Positions 33,383 to 42,390 of a stretch of 64,000 nucleotides of DNA are shown piece after piece. The DNA lies in assembly GCF_022513565.1 (NCBI RefSeq), contig NZ_JAKWBE010000007.1, positions 240,742 to 304,741 of the forward strand, in the 5' to 3' direction. A program made the translations under genes and the position numbers. The stretch comes from Streptomyces gilvus. GTDB lineage: Bacteria; Actinomycetota; Actinomycetes; Streptomycetales; Streptomycetaceae. The notes under the pieces were generated by a model. It ran no database searches. It had not been told where the DNA came from and worked only from the letters and a program-made list of their open reading frames with translations. Position 1 is the stretch's first letter. Every line of letters starts with the position of its first letter.

Positions 33383-34612
33383 TCAGCCGATGACCGTGTA
33401 ACCGGCCTCGCGCAGCGCCCGGCCGACCTCGGCGCAGTGCTCCGGCCCCTTCGTCTCCAGGTGCAGCTCGACCTCCGCCTCCGTGAGCCCGAGCCGTGGG
33501 TCGGTCCGTACGTGACTCACATCGAGGACGTTAGCGTCGACCACTGACAACACCCCGAGAAGCGTCGCGAGCGCCCCCGGCCGGTCCGTCAGCCGCAGCC
33601 GTACCGCAAGGTAGCGGCCCTGCGCCGACATGCCGTGCCGCAGCACGCGCTGCATCAGCACCGGGTCCACGTTCCCGCCGGACAGCACCGCGACGACCGG
33701 GCCCGCGATGGACCCGGGCTCGCTCAGCAGGGCGGCGACCGGGCTCGCGCCGGCCGGTTCGACGACCAGCTTGGCCCGCTCCAGGCACAGCAGCAGCGCG
33801 GCGGCGAGCTGGTCCTCGCTGACCGTGCGGACCTCGTCCACCAGCTCCTGGACGATCCCGAACGGCACGTCCCCGGGCCGCCCGACCTTAATGCCGTCGG
33901 CCATCGTCACCGGGTTCTCGACCGACATCGGGTGCCCGGCCGTCAGCGAGGGCGGATACGCCGCCGCGCCCTGCGCCTGCACGCCCACGATCCGCACGTC
34001 CGGCCGCAGGGCCTTCACCGCGACCGCGATTCCGGCCGCGAGGCCTCCGCCGCCGATGCCGACGACGACGGTCCGCACCTCCGGGCACTGCTCCAGGATC
34101 TCCAGGCCGACCGTGCCCTGGCCGGCGATGATGTCGGGGTGGTCGAAGGGGTGGATGAACACCGCGCCCGTCTCGGCCGCGTACGCCTGCGCGGCGGCCA
34201 GCGTCTCGTCGACCACCTGCCCGTGCAGGCGGACCTCGGCGCCGTACTCGCGCGTGGCGCTGATCTTCGGCAGCGGCGCGCCCTGCGGCATGAACACCGT
34301 CGCCCGCACGCCGAGCAGGGAGGACGCGAGGGCGACGCCCTGCGCGTGGTTGCCGGCGCTCGCCGCGACCACCCCGGCGGCCCGCTCCTCCGGCAGAAGC
34401 CCGGCGATCCGGACGTACGCGCCGCGCAGCTTGAAGGAGCCCGTCCGCTGGAGGTTCTCGCACTTGAAGTGCACTGGCGCGCCGACCAGCTGGGACAGAT
34501 GCCTGCTGCCCTCCATCGCCGTCATCCGTGCCACACCCGAGAGCATCTTCTGGGCGCCCCGGACATCGTCGAGGGTCACGTGCCGCAAGGAGTCAGCCGT
34601 GCTGTAGCTCAT
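33383..34612 (-). CDS. ilvA: Threonine ammonia-lyase
   Basis: A 409-residue fold-type II PLP enzyme that deaminates threonine to 2-oxobutyrate, feeding isoleucine synthesis or propionate formation. The PLP lysine is Lys61 in RTGSFKLRGAY; the phosphate loop is VVGIGGGGLAAG. The C-terminus (from about 325, RYLAVRLRLTDRPGALATLL) is one ACT-like domain, as in the short allosteric or catabolic type, not the two-domain E. coli IlvA. The ATG is well placed but has only a weak ribosome site. It stands alone. Confidence 0.94.
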   Translation of the reverse strand: MSYSTADSLRHVTLDDVRGAQKMLSGVARMTAMEGSRHLSQLVGAPVHFKCENLQRTGSFKLRGAYVRIAGLLPEERAAGVVAASAGNHAQGVALASSLLGVRATVFMPQGAPLPKISATREYGAEVRLHGQVVDETLAAAQAYAAETGAVFIHPFDHPDIIAGQGTVGLEILEQCPEVRTVVVGIGGGGLAAGIAVAVKALRPDVRIVGVQAQGAAAYPPSLTAGHPMSVENPVTMADGIKVGRPGDVPFGIVQELVDEVRTVSEDQLAAALLLCLERAKLVVEPAGASPVAALLSEPGSIAGPVVAVLSGGNVDPVLMQRVLRHGMSAQGRYLAVRLRLTDRPGALATLLGVLSVVDANVLDVSHVRTDPRLGLTEAEVELHLETKGPEHCAEVGRALREAGYTVIG

Positions 34613-34757
34613 GACTCAAGCATCGCAGTTCACAGGGTCCCGCGACCGGTGTGACCAACGTCCGAGACTGGTTTGCGCAGCGCCGGTACGGCCCGCCTTC
34701 CGGCCGCGTACTCTGTCCCCCATTCACAGACCACCTTCATGAAGCGAGCCTCCGGCC

Positions 34758-35282
34758 ATGCCCACAACACCTGAAATGTCGATGGACATGACGACCGTCG
34801 GTGACAGCGGTCTCCTCGACACGCTGCAGCACGAGGTGGCGGTCTTCGCCCGGCGTGCCGAACAGACCCGGCTCGGCGGGGTCGGGCAGGTGCGCAACTC
34901 CATGGACCGCGCCGCATACCTGCTGCTCAACCGCCTGGACAAGGAAGGTCCGATGGGCGTCAAGGCGCTCGCCGCCAGCATGGGCATCGACTCCTCGACG
35001 GTGACCCGGCAGGTGGCGCCGCTCGTGGACACCGGGCTCGTCAAGCGCACCTCGCACCCGGAGGACGGGCGCGCGGTGGTGCTCCAGCTCTCCCCGCGCG
35101 GGCTCTCCCGACTGGAGGAAGTGCGCTCCTCCAGGCGACAGTTGATGGCGGAGTTGACCCAGGACTGGGAGCCGGAGGAGCGCGAGGCGTTCTGCGCGCT
35201 CCTGACCCGCTTCAACACCGCCCTGTCCGCCCGAATGACGGCCCACGGCGTCCCCGGCCCGGAGGCGTCGACACCCTCGTAG
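34758..35282 (+). CDS. MarR-family transcriptional regulator
   Basis: A 174-residue winged-helix MarR protein: DRAAYLLLNRLDKEGPMGVK, then the recognition region LAASMGIDSSTVTRQVAPL and the wing VKRTSHPEDGRAVVLQLSPRG. The last 25 residues are the usual dimerisation helix. ATG start preceded by a weak site; an internal ATG (MSMDMTTVG) is possible. The gene is divergent from ilvA by about 145 bp and followed by a long non-coding tract. Target genes are not visible. Confidence 0.9.
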   Translation: MPTTPEMSMDMTTVGDSGLLDTLQHEVAVFARRAEQTRLGGVGQVRNSMDRAAYLLLNRLDKEGPMGVKALAASMGIDSSTVTRQVAPLVDTGLVKRTSHPEDGRAVVLQLSPRGLSRLEEVRSSRRQLMAELTQDWEPEEREAFCALLTRFNTALSARMTAHGVPGPEASTPS

Positions 35283-35850
35283 ACACTCGGTGGGCTGCGA
35301 CGGGGGACGTGGGCGGGGTAGGGGCGTGGTGCTTCACGCTCGCGGGGGTAGGGGCAGGATGCTTGAGCGCGAGTAGGTGCGCGACGCCTCACGCGCTTGC
35401 GTCGGGGGCTGCGCGCGGGGGCAGGGGCATGGAGCTTCACGCGCGTGTGCGTTCGCCGGGGGCCCTGCGTGTTGATGGTTCCTGGGGGCTCGGCTTGATG
35501 CCTCGGGAAGCTCCGCGTGTGTATGACGTCGGGGAGCTCCACATGCGCGTGGCTGCGTCGGGCGGCTGCGCGCATCTGTGGGTCCGCCCGGGGCTCCGAG
35601 CGGGCGTGGGTGCCGTCGGCGACGGCTGCCCGCGCATCGGCGCCTCGACGGCTGACGCCCGCGCGTGGGCGCCCCGTCGGCTGCGACGCGCGTGTGGGTG
35701 CGTCGGGGGCTGATGCTCGTGCGTGGGTGCGTCGGGGGCTGATGCTCGCGCGTGGGTGTGTAACGCGGTCCGTGCGTTTGTTGGTCGGGGGCTCTGTGGG
35801 GGCTGTGGATGGTGCGCGGCTCTTGACCGTGGGGCCACCTCTGGCCTCAT
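35283..35850. repeat. Degenerate repeat tract without convincing genes
   Basis: About 570 bases of biased, repetitive sequence. Its left part holds three imperfect copies of a roughly 30-bp unit built on GGGGTAGGGGCGTGGTGCTT; the right part repeats GCGTGGGTGCGTCGGGGGCT with GATGCTCG twice in tandem near 35700-35755 and in decayed form before that. All long frames through it have shadow-like composition (His/Pro/Arg or Gly/Val/Arg) with no ribosome site. I see no RNA gene. Confidence 0.6.
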
Positions 35851-35937
35851 ATGAGACCGGGCCCGTCGTACACGGTTCCGGATGCCGTACGCGGCCGGGC
35901 CCCGGTTCCGCAGGGTCGCGTCAGGGCGGGAGGCGCG

Positions 35938-36441
35938 GTGCGACAACGGCAGGCGTTGCAGGGCGCCCGCCGGGCCCGGGAGTTCGAGGCGTTCGTCGCG
36001 GGCGCGGCAGGGCGGCTGCTGCATGCCGCCACGCTGCTGACGGCGGAGGCCCCGGACGACAACCCGCGCGCGCGGCGCCTGCTGACGCTGGCCCTCGCCC
36101 GCACGTACATCTCCTGGAACCGGCTGCGCGGCGAGGACCCGTACGACCGCGCCCGCCAGTACCTGGCCACCCGGTTCGCCCGCGCGGCCTGGCACCAGTA
36201 CGGCGGTCTCGGCCGCGCCCGGACCCACCCCGGCAGCGCCCTGGCCACGCTCGCGCCGCAGGAACGCCTGATCCTGGTCCTGCGCCTCTACGAGGGCGTC
36301 GCCGAGGAACAGACGGCGGCCCTCCTCGGCCTGCCGGTGGAACGTGTCCGCACGATCTGCGACCGCGCGACGACCACGCTGCTGCAACCTCCGCGGAGTC
36401 CCGCCCCGACCGTGGTGGGGGCGAAGGTGGCACCGTCATGA
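35938..36441 (+). CDS. Sigma-70-family RNA polymerase sigma factor (ECF-like)
   Basis: A 167-residue protein that fits the small sigma-factor plan: a helical N-terminal region (about 1-85, FEAFVAGAAGRLLHAATLL ... YISWNRLRGEDPYDRARQYL) and a region-4 helix-turn-helix (about 105-150, LAPQERLILVLRLYEGVAEE, QTAALLGLPVERVRTICDRA). Region 2 is weak, so promoter opening by the protein alone is uncertain. I start at the GTG giving VRQRQALQGARRA, preceded by GGGAGG; frames further upstream run into the repeat tract. The next gene encodes a small membrane protein. Confidence 0.8.
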   Translation: MRQRQALQGARRAREFEAFVAGAAGRLLHAATLLTAEAPDDNPRARRLLTLALARTYISWNRLRGEDPYDRARQYLATRFARAAWHQYGGLGRARTHPGSALATLAPQERLILVLRLYEGVAEEQTAALLGLPVERVRTICDRATTTLLQPPRSPAPTVVGAKVAPS

Positions 36442-36499
36442 GCCGCCGTGACGCCGGTGCGGCGGCCGTACGCGCGCGAAGCGGCCCGGGTGAACGGGG

Positions 36500-36757
36500 G
36501 TGGCACGGGTGAACCGGACCGAGCGGGAAGCCACCGTACGGCGGATCATGGAGCAGACTCCGCCGCCCGTACCGCCGGACCTGTACGCGGAGGTCGTGCG
36601 CCGGGGCGCCCGTATGGTGCGCCGCCGGAGGATGGTCCGCCGGACGCTGTGGCTGCTGCTGTGCGCCGTGGCCGTGGCCTTCCTCGTGTGGGCCATGATG
36701 GCCCGCCCGTGGGTGGAGCCGCCCTCGCAGACGACTCCCCCGTACACGGGCTGGTGA
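36500..36757 (+). CDS. Small membrane protein downstream of the sigma factor
   Basis: An 85-residue protein with a basic N-terminal half (EREATVRRIMEQ, RRGARMVRRRRMVRR), one transmembrane helix (TLWLLLCAVAVAFLVWAMMA) and a short Pro/Thr-rich outside tail. It lies 58 bp after the sigma-factor gene, the usual place of an anti-sigma factor, but it has no zinc-binding HxxxCxxC motif. GTG start; a second GTG three codons later is possible. Confidence 0.78.
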   Translation: MARVNRTEREATVRRIMEQTPPPVPPDLYAEVVRRGARMVRRRRMVRRTLWLLLCAVAVAFLVWAMMARPWVEPPSQTTPPYTGW

Positions 36758-36770
36758 GCCGCGCGGGCGG

Positions 36771-37925
36771 CTAGCCGAGGGCCTGCTGCAGGTCCTCCAG
36801 GAGGTCGTCCACGTTCTCGATGCCCACGGAGAGGCGGACGAGATCGGCGGGCACCTCGAGGGCCGAGCCGGCCACGGACGCGTGCGTCATGCGCCCGGGG
36901 TGCTCGATCAGGGACTCGACGCCGCCCAGGGACTCGCCGAGCGTGAAGACCTTGGCGCGGTTGCAGACCTCGACGGCCGCCTCCTCGCCGCCGGCCACCC
37001 GGAACGACACCATGCCGCCGAAGGCCCGCATCTGCTTGGCGGCGACCTCGTGGCCGGGGTGCTCGGGCAGGCCCGGGTAGAGAACGCTCGTCACGCGCGC
37101 GTGCCGGGTCAGCATGTCGGCGACCTTGCCGGCGTTCTCGCTGTGCCGGTCCATCCGTACGGACAGCGTCTTGGCGCCGCGCAGCACCAGCCAGGAGTCG
37201 AAGGGCCCGGCGACCGCGCCCATCGCGTTCTGGTGGTACGCCAGCTCCTCGCCGAGCGTCTCGTCGGCGGCGACCAGCGCACCGCCGACGACGTCCGAGT
37301 GGCCGCCCATGTACTTGGTCAGGGAGTGCACGACGACGTCCGCGCCGAGCGCCAGCGGCTGCTGCAGGTACGGCGTGGCGAAGGTGTTGTCCACGACCAG
37401 CCGGGCGCCCGCGTCCCGGGCGACCTGGGCGAGGGCGGCGATGTCGGTGATGCCGAGCAGCGGGTTGGAGGGGGTCTCCACCCACACGGCCTTGGTCTTC
37501 GGGGTGATGGCGGCGCGTACGGCGGACGGATCGCTGGTGTCGGCGACCGACCACTCCACGCCCCACCGGGCGACGACCTTCGCGAACAGCCGGAACGTGC
37601 CGCCGTACGCGTCGTTGGGGATGACCACGTGGTCGCCGGGGCTGAGCAGCGTACGCAACAGGCAGTCCTCGGCCGCCAGTCCGGACGCGAACGCGAGACC
37701 TCGGCGGCCGCCCTCGAGGGCGGCGAGGTTCTCCTCCAGGGCGGTCCTGGTGGGGTTGGCGCTACGGCTGTACTCGTAGCCGCCGCGCAGGCCGCCCACG
37801 CCGTCCTGCTTGTAGGTCGAGACCTGGTAGATCGGCGGGACGACGGCGCCGGTGAGGGGATCGGCGGTGTTGCCCGCGTGGATCGCGAGGGTCTCGAAGT
37901 GCTGACTGATGTGCCTGTCGCTCAT
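36771..37925 (-). CDS. metB: Cystathionine gamma-synthase (or gamma-lyase)
   Basis: A 384-residue fold-type I PLP enzyme of the Cys/Met metabolism family. Family motifs: YQVSTYKQDGVGGLRGGYEYSRS is typical (in two parts: STYKQD and YEYSRSANPTR), AFASGLAA, and the PLP lysine in VVHSLTKYMGGHSD. It should join O-acyl-homoserine with cysteine to form cystathionine in methionine synthesis or, in the reverse pathway, split cystathionine; sequence does not settle which. ATG start MSDRHISQHFETLAIHAG is the family start. It runs convergently with the sigma-factor unit. Confidence 0.92.
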   Translation of the reverse strand: MSDRHISQHFETLAIHAGNTADPLTGAVVPPIYQVSTYKQDGVGGLRGGYEYSRSANPTRTALEENLAALEGGRRGLAFASGLAAEDCLLRTLLSPGDHVVIPNDAYGGTFRLFAKVVARWGVEWSVADTSDPSAVRAAITPKTKAVWVETPSNPLLGITDIAALAQVARDAGARLVVDNTFATPYLQQPLALGADVVVHSLTKYMGGHSDVVGGALVAADETLGEELAYHQNAMGAVAGPFDSWLVLRGAKTLSVRMDRHSENAGKVADMLTRHARVTSVLYPGLPEHPGHEVAAKQMRAFGGMVSFRVAGGEEAAVEVCNRAKVFTLGESLGGVESLIEHPGRMTHASVAGSALEVPADLVRLSVGIENVDDLLEDLQQALG

Positions 37926-38133
37926 GGGCACCGAGGGTAGTGCGCTCGCGGGGCGAGTGACGGACGCCGAGGCCGGAGCGGCCCCACGGTCGGGATTTCC
38001 CTCGGTGCCGGGGCGAGCCGGCCACCGGGTCGCGGAGGGGTCGCGGAGGGGTCGCGGAAGGGGACGCGGGAGTTTTCCACAGGTGCGCCGACCGGGTTGG
38101 CCAATTGTCCGCGGCGTCTGGAACGCTTGAGGC

Positions 38134-39252
38134 ATGGAAATTCTCTGGGTCCTGATCGCGCTGGTCATGCTCGGCTTCGTGCTGCTCCCGGTCATGCGGC
38201 GCCGCCGGGGCATGATCGAGCAGGTCCCACCGGGCCACCCGGACGCCGCGGACCCCGCGAACTACGGCTTCGTACGCGAGGAGGAGCTGGACGTGCGCAT
38301 GCCCGGCCCCGACCAGGACCTGCTGGACGTCCTGGACCTGGTGCAGCGCACACAGGACTACCGCGCGGCCTCCCAGTTGCTCGCCGGCACGGAGGCGGAG
38401 GGCGAGCTGCGCTGGCAGCGTGTGCAGGCCTTCGCGGGTGCCGCGTCGCTGGAGCTGCAGCAGCGGCCGGGCGGGGTCAGCGAGACGCCGGGCGGGCAGT
38501 GGCTGCGGGTGTGGCGGGCCGAGCAGCCCAAGGACGCGGGCGGGGCGGCCGTACACGCGGAGTTCCTGGCGCAGCAGGCGTGGCGGACGGCGACGCGGGG
38601 CACGGACGAGTTCCGGATCATCATGGAGGAGGCGAGGGCGGCCTGCGGCGACGCGGCGCTGCTCGCCCCCGGCGACCCGGTGCCGTACATCGTCGAGCTG
38701 TCGGTGGCGCGCGGACTGACCTGTCCGCAGCCGGAGTTCGAGCAGCTGTGGCTGAAGATCCTGGACCGCGCCCCGGCGCACATGGGCGCGCATCTGGCCG
38801 CGCTGCACTACTGGTGCGAGAAGTGGCACGGCTCGCGGCAACTGGCGTACTCCTTCGCCGAGTCCGCGGCGGCGAGGGCGCCGCAGGGCTCGCTGCTGGC
38901 CGCCATGCCGCTGTTCGCGGTGTTCGAGCACCTGCCCGAGGTGAACCTGGTCAGCGGCTTCTACCAGAGCGAGGTCGTCACGAAGGCGATCCACGGAGCG
39001 CTGCACGCGGTCCACTCGGCCCGCCCGGACGACCCGATGCTCGCGCACGTACGCCATCTGCTGGTGTTCTTCCTGGTCCGTGCCGAACGCTGGTCCGAGG
39101 CGATGAACCAGCTCATACACATCGACGGCCACGTCGGAGCCCTCCCCTGGACACTGTCCGCCGACCCGGCGGCGGAGTTCGCGGTGTACCGGGCACTGGC
39201 GGTGGCGGGCTACGAGGCGAACGGCGGCAGCCCGGCGACACTGCCCCAGTGA
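38134..39252 (+). CDS. Membrane-anchored helical protein of unknown function, paralogue 1
   Basis: A 372-residue protein with an N-terminal transmembrane helix ([19 protein letters not shown]) followed by a basic patch and a large helical, TPR-like domain. Its central portion ([26 protein letters not shown]-free stretch then [50 protein letters not shown]) is repeated in recognisable form in the gene 2 kb downstream. The trait set (Trp-Arg-Ala near the start and YWC-KW in the middle) suggests a common but unnamed family. The ATG lies 18 bases after TGGAACG. It is divergent from metB. Confidence 0.75.
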   Translation: MEILWVLIALVMLGFVLLPVMRRRRGMIEQVPPGHPDAADPANYGFVREEELDVRMPGPDQDLLDVLDLVQRTQDYRAASQLLAGTEAEGELRWQRVQAFAGAASLELQQRPGGVSETPGGQWLRVWRAEQPKDAGGAAVHAEFLAQQAWRTATRGTDEFRIIMEEARAACGDAALLAPGDPVPYIVELSVARGLTCPQPEFEQLWLKILDRAPAHMGAHLAALHYWCEKWHGSRQLAYSFAESAAARAPQGSLLAAMPLFAVFEHLPEVNLVSGFYQSEVVTKAIHGALHAVHSARPDDPMLAHVRHLLVFFLVRAERWSEAMNQLIHIDGHVGALPWTLSADPAAEFAVYRALAVAGYEANGGSPATLPQ

Positions 39253-39349
39253 CGGTGCGGTCGGCTGTGCGGCAGCCTTCGGAATCCCGGCCGACCGCCC
39301 CCTGTTGACGTGGGCGCACAGCCGAGTCGGGCCCCCTCTTGGAGACCGC

Positions 39350-40066
39350 ATGTTCCTGTACAGCCGCACGCCCCAGCTGCCGACCCCCGAGCAGGCCCTG
39401 CGAGGCCGCACGGAACGCCCCTTCACCGTCCCCGACCGCCACACCGTCCTCGGCAACCCCCTCCTCGGCCCCTACCCCGACGGCCTGGAGATCGCCGACT
39501 TCGCGATGGGCTGCTTCTGGGGCGCCGAGCGCAAGTTCTGGCAGCTGCCGGCAGGGGTGTGGACGACACTGGTCGGCTACCAGGGCGGCTACACCGAGCA
39601 TCCCGTCTACGAGGAGGTCTGCTCGGGCCTGACCGGCCACACGGAGGTCGTCCGCGTGGTCCACGACCCGAAGCTGATCTCCTACGAGCGCCTCCTGAAG
39701 ACCTTCTGGGAGTCCCACAACCCCACCCAGGGCTTCCGCCAGGGCAACGACGTGGGCACCCAGTACCGCTCGGCGTTCTACACCCACACCCCGGCCCAGG
39801 CCCACGCGGCAACCGCCTCCCGCGAGACCTACCAAAAGGTCCTGACGGCTACGGGCCACGGCACGATCACCACAGAAATCCTCCCGTCCGACAACCGCCC
39901 CTTCTACCCGGCCGAGGCCTACCACCAGCAGTACCTCGACAAGAACCCGGCGGGGTACTGCGGGGTCGGTGGGACGGGGGTCAAGCTGAGTGACCCGTTC
40001 GAGACGAACTGGGGGGCGTCGTGCCCGACGGGCATCGCTCCGGCGCCGGAGGGCACGGACATGTAG
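39350..40066 (+). CDS. msrA: Peptide-methionine (S)-S-oxide reductase
   Basis: A 238-residue MsrA that repairs S-methionine sulfoxide in proteins with thioredoxin as reductant. Active-site Cys55 is in [50 protein letters not shown] and the C-terminal YCGVGGTGV with the resolving cysteine are all present. The protein is slightly longer than the core family at both ends. ATG start MFLYSRTPQ is preceded by GGAGA; the upstream in-frame start is less likely. Confidence 0.95.
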   Translation: MFLYSRTPQLPTPEQALRGRTERPFTVPDRHTVLGNPLLGPYPDGLEIADFAMGCFWGAERKFWQLPAGVWTTLVGYQGGYTEHPVYEEVCSGLTGHTEVVRVVHDPKLISYERLLKTFWESHNPTQGFRQGNDVGTQYRSAFYTHTPAQAHAATASRETYQKVLTATGHGTITTEILPSDNRPFYPAEAYHQQYLDKNPAGYCGVGGTGVKLSDPFETNWGASCPTGIAPAPEGTDM

Positions 40067-40200
40067 CGTGTGCGGCAGGTCTGACGCGGATGCCGTGGCA
40101 CCGGCGATTCCCACGGTGCTGCGGCCGGCGGTCTCCGTCTCGGTGACCGGCCGTCGAAAATCGGTGGCCGCCCGAACCGGCCGTCATCACGCTGTACGCC

Positions 40201-40821
40201 ATGGAACAACCGCAACACGAGATCCGTGCGGCCTACGTGGACTCCACGATCACCGTCTACCAGGCGTACTCCCCGGAAATCGGCCTGCCCGCCGTCCAGG
40301 AGGGCCGTTTTCCCGCCGCGTGGAAGCGCGACAGGATGACGTGGATCAAGCCGTCGTTCCTGTGGATGATGTACCGATGCGGCTGGGGCGCCAAGGAGGG
40401 ACAGGAGACCGTCCTCGCGGTCGAGATCAGTCGTGACGGTTTCGAATGGGCGCTGCGTCACGCGTGCCTGTCGAGCTATGTCCGCGGGATACACCCCGAC
40501 CGGGCCGCCTGGCAGCGTCAGCTGAAGCGCGCGCCCGCTCGCGTGCAGTGGGACCCCGAGCGGGATGTGCGCATGCAACCCCTGCCGTACCGGTCTCTGC
40601 AACTCGGCCTCTGCGGTGAGGCAGCACGACGCTACGCGGACGAGTGGACAGTCTCCATCCGCGACGTGACCCCGCTCGCTCACGAGATACGCGACCTGGT
40701 CGACGGGGGCGATCTGGACTCCGCCGCCCAGCGCCTGCCCCCAGAACGGCCCTACCCCGTCCAGGGCGACCTTCTTGCAAGGCATCCGATGGACGACGCT
40801 CGCGTACGACGACGCACCTGA
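40201..40821 (+). CDS. DUF4291 protein with an altered C-terminus
   Basis: A 206-residue DUF4291 protein: the family pattern IRAAYVDSTITVYQAYSPEI, GRFPAAWKRDRMTWIKPSF, LWMMYRCGWGAKEGQETVLA and ISRDGFEWALRHACLS is clear. DUF4291 is a widespread family without a known activity. After LPPERPYPVQGDLLARHP the sequence runs into a frame that belongs to a different family (see the DUF3885 remnant), so the natural end of the protein has probably been replaced. The ATG has no good ribosome site. Confidence 0.85.
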   Translation: MEQPQHEIRAAYVDSTITVYQAYSPEIGLPAVQEGRFPAAWKRDRMTWIKPSFLWMMYRCGWGAKEGQETVLAVEISRDGFEWALRHACLSSYVRGIHPDRAAWQRQLKRAPARVQWDPERDVRMQPLPYRSLQLGLCGEAARRYADEWTVSIRDVTPLAHEIRDLVDGGDLDSAAQRLPPERPYPVQGDLLARHPMDDARVRRRT

Positions 40822-41071
40822 CCCCGAACTCCACAGCTGCACGCACCTCTACGCCGACCGCCGCCACTGGCGTCCGGGCGCGCTCGACGGCATCCTCCGC
40901 GAAGTGGCAGACGACGTACTCAACGGAGTGATCATCACCGACAGCCGACTCAGCCGTCTGCACCATCCCTGTGACGGCGGCGCAGACGTCATCGCGACAA
41001 GCCCCGAAGAACGCGACCGCCTGCGCGACAACCACCGCGACTGGCTGCCCGCAAACCCAACCGGCCTGTAA
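40766..41071 (+). pseudogene. Truncated DUF3885 protein overlapping the end of the DUF4291 gene
   Basis: About 100 residues (FLQGIRWTTLAYDDAPDPEL, HSCTHLYADRRHWRPGALDG, ILREVADDVLNGVIITDSRL, HHPCDGGADVIA) match the C-terminal half of DUF3885 proteins as I know them; the N-terminal half is absent. The first codon in frame is a TTG with no ribosome site, and the frame overlaps the last 15 codons of the DUF4291 gene. Best read as a gene cut by the same event that altered the end of its neighbour. Confidence 0.7.
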
Positions 41072-41196
41072 CGCTCGGCCAGATCGAGCGGGCGGACAGC
41101 CCCGTCGGTCGAAGTGGCGCTGTTCGCCGAGTGCGCTGAACGTCATGGCATCGTTGCGACTACAGGCGTTGTCACAGGTGATCCACGGCCTGGATC

Positions 41197-42324
41197 ATGC
41201 GTGCCATGTCGTACCTCTTCGTGCTCCCGACCGTGGCTTTGCTCTTGCTGCTGTGGCGGAGCGGGTCAGGCCTGCTTCGGATGGGGGGTGCCATCTGGGT
41301 ACGGGTCCGTTTCGACCCGGCGGATTACGGGCTGCCCTCCCGGGAGGAGCTCGACGTGGAGCATGCCGGTCCTCCCCTGCCCCCTGACCGTGCCAAGGCG
41401 ATCGATGCGGTGGCGCATGCGGCGGGGAGCGGTGACTGGCGATCCGCGGCCTCGTACGTGGAGGGAGCCGGGCGGGACTGGGACGAACGCTGGTCCCGGC
41501 TGGAACTCTTGGTGCACCTGGCCGACAAGGACGACGCATGGCTGCGTGACTGGCGCGCGGCCGAGCCGAAGGACTGCGTGGCCGCCACTGTCCACGCGCA
41601 GTTGTTGCTCCAGGGTGCCTGGTCCGTGCGCGGTACGGGATATGCGCACACCGTGTCCCCCGACCTCATGTCCCGTTTCCGGGCACTGCTCCGGGAGACG
41701 ATGGACGCTGCCGAGAAAGCGGCCACGCTCGACGCCGACGACCCCGGGCCGTGGGTCGTGATGATCACCGCCGCGCGCGGACTGCGCTTCGAGCACGACC
41801 GTTTCCAGAGAGTCTGGTTGGAGCTCTTCAAACGCGCGCCCCACCACTACATGGGCCACCGGCAGGCGTTGGAGTACTGGTGCGCGAAGTGGGCCGGGTC
41901 CCACAAGCTGATGATGGACTTCGCCGAACGCGCCGTGCACCGGGCACCCGCTGGAAGCCCCCTTGCCGGTATCTATCTGCACGCCCTGGACGAACTCGCT
42001 TCCCGGCCGCGGGACGCCACCCTCCCGTCCACACCTGCAGCCAAGGAGATGCTGGAGAGCATCGCACACTCATTCGACCAGGTCATCGACGACTACGAGC
42101 GACTTCCCCGGTTGCGTCACCTGTTGGCCCACTACCTGGTAGAGGCTCAGTGCTACGACACCGCGTTGGAACAGTTCCGGCGCCTCGGTCCATGGTGCGG
42201 CGCGGAGCCCTGGACGAGACATCGCAGTCCGGCAAGGGCGTTCGACCTGACCCGGGGCATCGCCGCGAGACGGTCCCGGCAGGTCGTGGAGGCCGACACA
42301 TCCGGCAACGGGCCCAATGGCTAG
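41197..42324 (+). CDS. Membrane-anchored helical protein of unknown function, paralogue 2
   Basis: A 375-residue protein related to the gene 2 kb upstream: an N-terminal transmembrane helix (YLFVLPTVALLLLLW), then a helical domain. Shared features are ADYGLPSREELDVEHAGP (paralogue 1: [18 protein letters not shown]), WLRDWRAAEPKDCVAATVHAQ, LELFKRAPHHYMGHRQALEYWCAKWAGS and LRHLLAHYLVEAQCYD. The two probably arose by duplication or serve a common role. Start ATG, with a second in-frame ATG three codons later. Confidence 0.78.
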   Translation: MRAMSYLFVLPTVALLLLLWRSGSGLLRMGGAIWVRVRFDPADYGLPSREELDVEHAGPPLPPDRAKAIDAVAHAAGSGDWRSAASYVEGAGRDWDERWSRLELLVHLADKDDAWLRDWRAAEPKDCVAATVHAQLLLQGAWSVRGTGYAHTVSPDLMSRFRALLRETMDAAEKAATLDADDPGPWVVMITAARGLRFEHDRFQRVWLELFKRAPHHYMGHRQALEYWCAKWAGSHKLMMDFAERAVHRAPAGSPLAGIYLHALDELASRPRDATLPSTPAAKEMLESIAHSFDQVIDDYERLPRLRHLLAHYLVEAQCYDTALEQFRRLGPWCGAEPWTRHRSPARAFDLTRGIAARRSRQVVEADTSGNGPNG

Positions 42325-42390
42325 AGGAGTCGGCTGGGACTCGACTCGCGCAGCTCACGTCCCGGACTCAGCGGGGGGGATCATGGGTGC

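Noticed and set aside
35309..35713. Possible 134-codon gene in the repeat tract
   Set aside because: No ribosome site, repetitive Gly/Val/Arg/Cys composition, and the same repeats are equally open in other frames.
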